Origin: LDYB01 sp037442385
GTDB taxonomy: Bacteria; Armatimonadota; Fimbriimonadia; Fimbriimonadales; GBS-DC
Direction: 5' to 3'
NCBI GenBank assembly: GCA_037442385.1
Contig: JBBIQJ010000053.1
Span: 1 to 13,982 of the forward strand
Length of the DNA: 13,982 bases
How positions within the stretch are numbered: position 1 is the stretch's first letter; the number at the start of each line of letters is the position of its first letter. A program made the translations under genes and the position numbers. Below are positions 12,145 to 13,982 of this stretch, one piece after another. The notes under the pieces were generated by a model. It made no database searches, had not been told where the DNA came from, and was given only the letters and a program-made list of their open reading frames with translations.

Positions 12145-13982
12145 TTACTTATCCACCGCGACCTTGACGCGCTGGCGCAACGCCGCCTGCGCCGCCGAAA
12201 GACGCGCAATCGGCACGCGAAACGGCGAGCAGCTCACATAGTCCAGCCCCACATCGTGGCAGAACTCGATCGAGGCGGGGTCGCCCCCATGCTCGCCACA
12301 GATGCCGACCTTGAGGTCGGGGCGTGTGGCGCGTCCCAGGTCAAACGCCATCCGAATCAGCTTGCCCACGCCGTCGCGATCCAGCGTGACAAACGGGTTT
12401 TCGGGCAGAATTTTGTGTTCTACATAGTAGGCGAGGAACTTGCCCTCGGCGTCGTCGCGGCTGAAGCCGAAGGTGGTCTGGGTGAGGTCGTTTGTGCCGA
12501 ACGAGAAGAACTGGGCATACTGGGCAATCTCGTCGGCGGTGAGCGCCGCGCGGGGGATCTCTATCATCGTGCCGAACTTGTAGTCCACGCGCACGCCCTC
12601 GCGCGCCATCACCGTTTTCGCCACCTGGTCCAGATGCTCGCGCACCACCTTCAGCTCGTTCACATGCCCCACCAGCGGGAGCATAATCTCCACATGGGGG
12701 TCGTAGCCGCGGCGCTGGGCTTCGGCTGCCGCCTCCAGAATCGCCGTGACCTGCATCTCCACGATTTCGGGGTAAAGGATCGACAGGCGCACGCCGCGGA
12801 AGCCCAGCATCGGGTTCGCCTCGTGCAGCTCCTCCACGCGCTGGAGCAGGCGCCGTTTCTCGACAAGCTCGGGCGAATCGGGCGCGGTGAGCTCCAGCCG
12901 CGTGACTTCGCGAAGCAGTTCGTCGCGGTCGGGCAGGAACTCATGTAGCGGCGGGTCAATCAGCCGAATGGTAACGGGCAAGCCCCGCATTACTTCAAAG
13001 ATTTCAAAAAAGTCCTGCCGCTGGAAGGGGAGCAGTCGTGCCAGAGCCTCACGGCGCGCTTCGGGGGTTTTCGCCAGAATCATCTCCTGCACAATCGGCA
13101 GGCGCTGTTCCCCGAAGAACATATGCTCGGTGCGCGCCAGTCCGATGCCCTCCGCGCCGAACTCCAGCGCTTTCTGGGCGTCGTGGGGGTTATCGGCGTT
13201 CGCCCGCACGCGCAGCCGACGGAACTGGTCTGCCCAGCTCAGCAGGGTCTCCAGCTCGCCGCCCAGCGTCGGTTCCACCGTGGGCACGGCGCCCTGATAG
13301 ACCTTGCCCGAAGAGCCGTCTATCGTAATCCAGTCGCCCTCGTTAATCGTAATAAGCCCGTTTTCAGTTTGTGCGGCGAACTGGTTATGGGTTTCGTCCA
13401 CACTGATGGCTTCACATCCTGCCACGCAGGGGATTCCGAATCCGCGGGCGACGACGGCGGCGTGGCTGGTCATCCCGCCGCGTGCGGTGAGAATCCCCTT
13501 CGATGCCAGCATGCCGCCCACATCGTCGGGGTTCGTTTCGGGGCGCACCAAGATCACGGGCTGGGTCTTGCCCAGTTCCATTGCGCGGCGCGAGTCGAAC
13601 ACGGCGATGCCGCTTGCGGCGCCTGGCGAGGCGCCCAGTCCATGCGCCAGCAGCGGATATTCGCCCGTCGCCAGCGCCTGCTCATCTAGATAGGGGTGCA
13701 GGAGCTGATCCAGCTGGCTGGGGTTGACCCGCAAGACGGCTTCGTCGCGTCCAATCAGCCCTTCCTGCGCCATGTCGACCGCGATTTTCACCGCCGCGCG
13801 CCCTGTGCGCTTCCCCACACGGCACTGGAGCATCCAGAGCCGACCCCGCTCGATCGTGAACTCCAGGTCCATCATATCGCGATAGTGGCGTTCCAGGCGG
13901 TCAGCAATCTCAAGGAACTGCTGGTAGACATCGGGCATCAGATCCCGGAGCGCGTCCAGCGGGAGCGGCGTGCGCACGCCGG
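12145..13982 (-). CDS. ppdK: Pyruvate, phosphate dikinase, C-terminal ~70% (5' end outside window)
   Basis: PPDK interconverts pyruvate, ATP and phosphate with PEP, AMP and pyrophosphate, reversibly linking glycolysis and gluconeogenesis. The frame is open to the window edge; the GTG at 13977 is internal, since it lies in the GVRTPLPL sequence conserved within the family. About 612 of ~880-900 residues are present; most of the N-terminal ATP-grasp domain is missing. Counting from that Val, the swivelling phosphohistidine domain contains TARGGMTSHAAVVARG with the phosphorylated His at 172. The C-terminal PEP/pyruvate barrel shows RANADNPHDAQKALEFGAEG, GLARTEHMFF, GTMIEIPRAAL, FFSFGTNDLTQTTFG and GICGEHGGDP with the active-site Cys. 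The stop TAA lies 2 nt from the shared terminator. The identity is secure. Confidence 0.97.
   Translation of the reverse strand, partial: GVRTPLPLDALRDLMPDVYQQFLEIADRLERHYRDMMDLEFTIERGRLWMLQCRVGKRTGRAAVKIAVDMAQEGLIGRDEAVLRVNPSQLDQLLHPYLDEQALATGEYPLLAHGLGASPGAASGIAVFDSRRAMELGKTQPVILVRPETNPDDVGGMLASKGILTARGGMTSHAAVVARGFGIPCVAGCEAISVDETHNQFAAQTENGLITINEGDWITIDGSSGKVYQGAVPTVEPTLGGELETLLSWADQFRRLRVRANADNPHDAQKALEFGAEGIGLARTEHMFFGEQRLPIVQEMILAKTPEARREALARLLPFQRQDFFEIFEVMRGLPVTIRLIDPPLHEFLPDRDELLREVTRLELTAPDSPELVEKRRLLQRVEELHEANPMLGFRGVRLSILYPEIVEMQVTAILEAAAEAQRRGYDPHVEIMLPLVGHVNELKVVREHLDQVAKTVMAREGVRVDYKFGTMIEIPRAALTADEIAQYAQFFSFGTNDLTQTTFGFSRDDAEGKFLAYYVEHKILPENPFVTLDRDGVGKLIRMAFDLGRATRPDLKVGICGEHGGDPASIEFCHDVGLDYVSCSPFRVPIARLSAAQAALRQRVKVAVDK

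Noticed and set aside
12256..12948. 230-codon plus-strand frame inside PPDK
   Set aside because: It lies antisense to conserved PPDK motifs, without its own ribosome site.

Overview
This window looks like ordinary, gene-dense bacterial chromosome of moderately high GC content. Strong AGGAGG-type ribosome sites precede most genes. The proteins are bacterial housekeeping types: PurA, GreA, PPDK and type IV pilus ATPases. The secreted Cys-rich protein ending in a dockerin-like pair of DxNGDG repeats, next to a type IV pilus cluster, is compatible with Armatimonadota or a similar deep lineage. That placement is from memory of protein style only and is low confidence. I see no CRISPR array, transposase, integrase, phage gene or recognised defence system.

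Left part (1-2424): the 3' two thirds of purA (+) meets, tail to tail with overlapping stop codons, a 79-residue unknown gene that follows greA on the minus strand. Divergent from greA is a tRNA-Gln(CTG) gene with a near-consensus promoter, followed after only 22 nt by a short-type transaldolase gene (+). The tRNA and the transaldolase probably share one transcript.

Middle (2428-8789, all minus): an apparent operon pilB - pilT - pilC - pilD for the type IV pilus motor and platform (extension ATPase, retraction ATPase, inner-membrane platform protein, prepilin peptidase). A medium-chain dehydrogenase/reductase gene follows 25 nt after pilD. PilD carries an unusual insertion before its last conserved motif. 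No pilin, PilM/N/O or secretin gene is in view, so the rest of the pilus is encoded elsewhere.

Divergent from pilB, across 133 nt holding two back-to-back extended -10 promoters and a 35-bp dyad, is a gene for an exported protein with an STN/secretin-N-like domain (8923-9717, +). It meets, over a strong hairpin, a minus-strand gene for a secreted 16-cysteine protein with four EF-hand-like loops (9768-10883).

Right part: a xylose-isomerase-like TIM-barrel gene (11075-12109, +) and the C-terminal ~70% of pyruvate phosphate dikinase (12145-13982, -, cut by the window edge) converge on a bidirectional terminator. No gene-free stretch exceeds 300 bases; the longest (10884-11074) holds two ribosome sites and no promoter I can defend. 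The most promising lead is the pilB/STN-protein divergent control region and the STN-protein itself, followed by the enlarged PilD.
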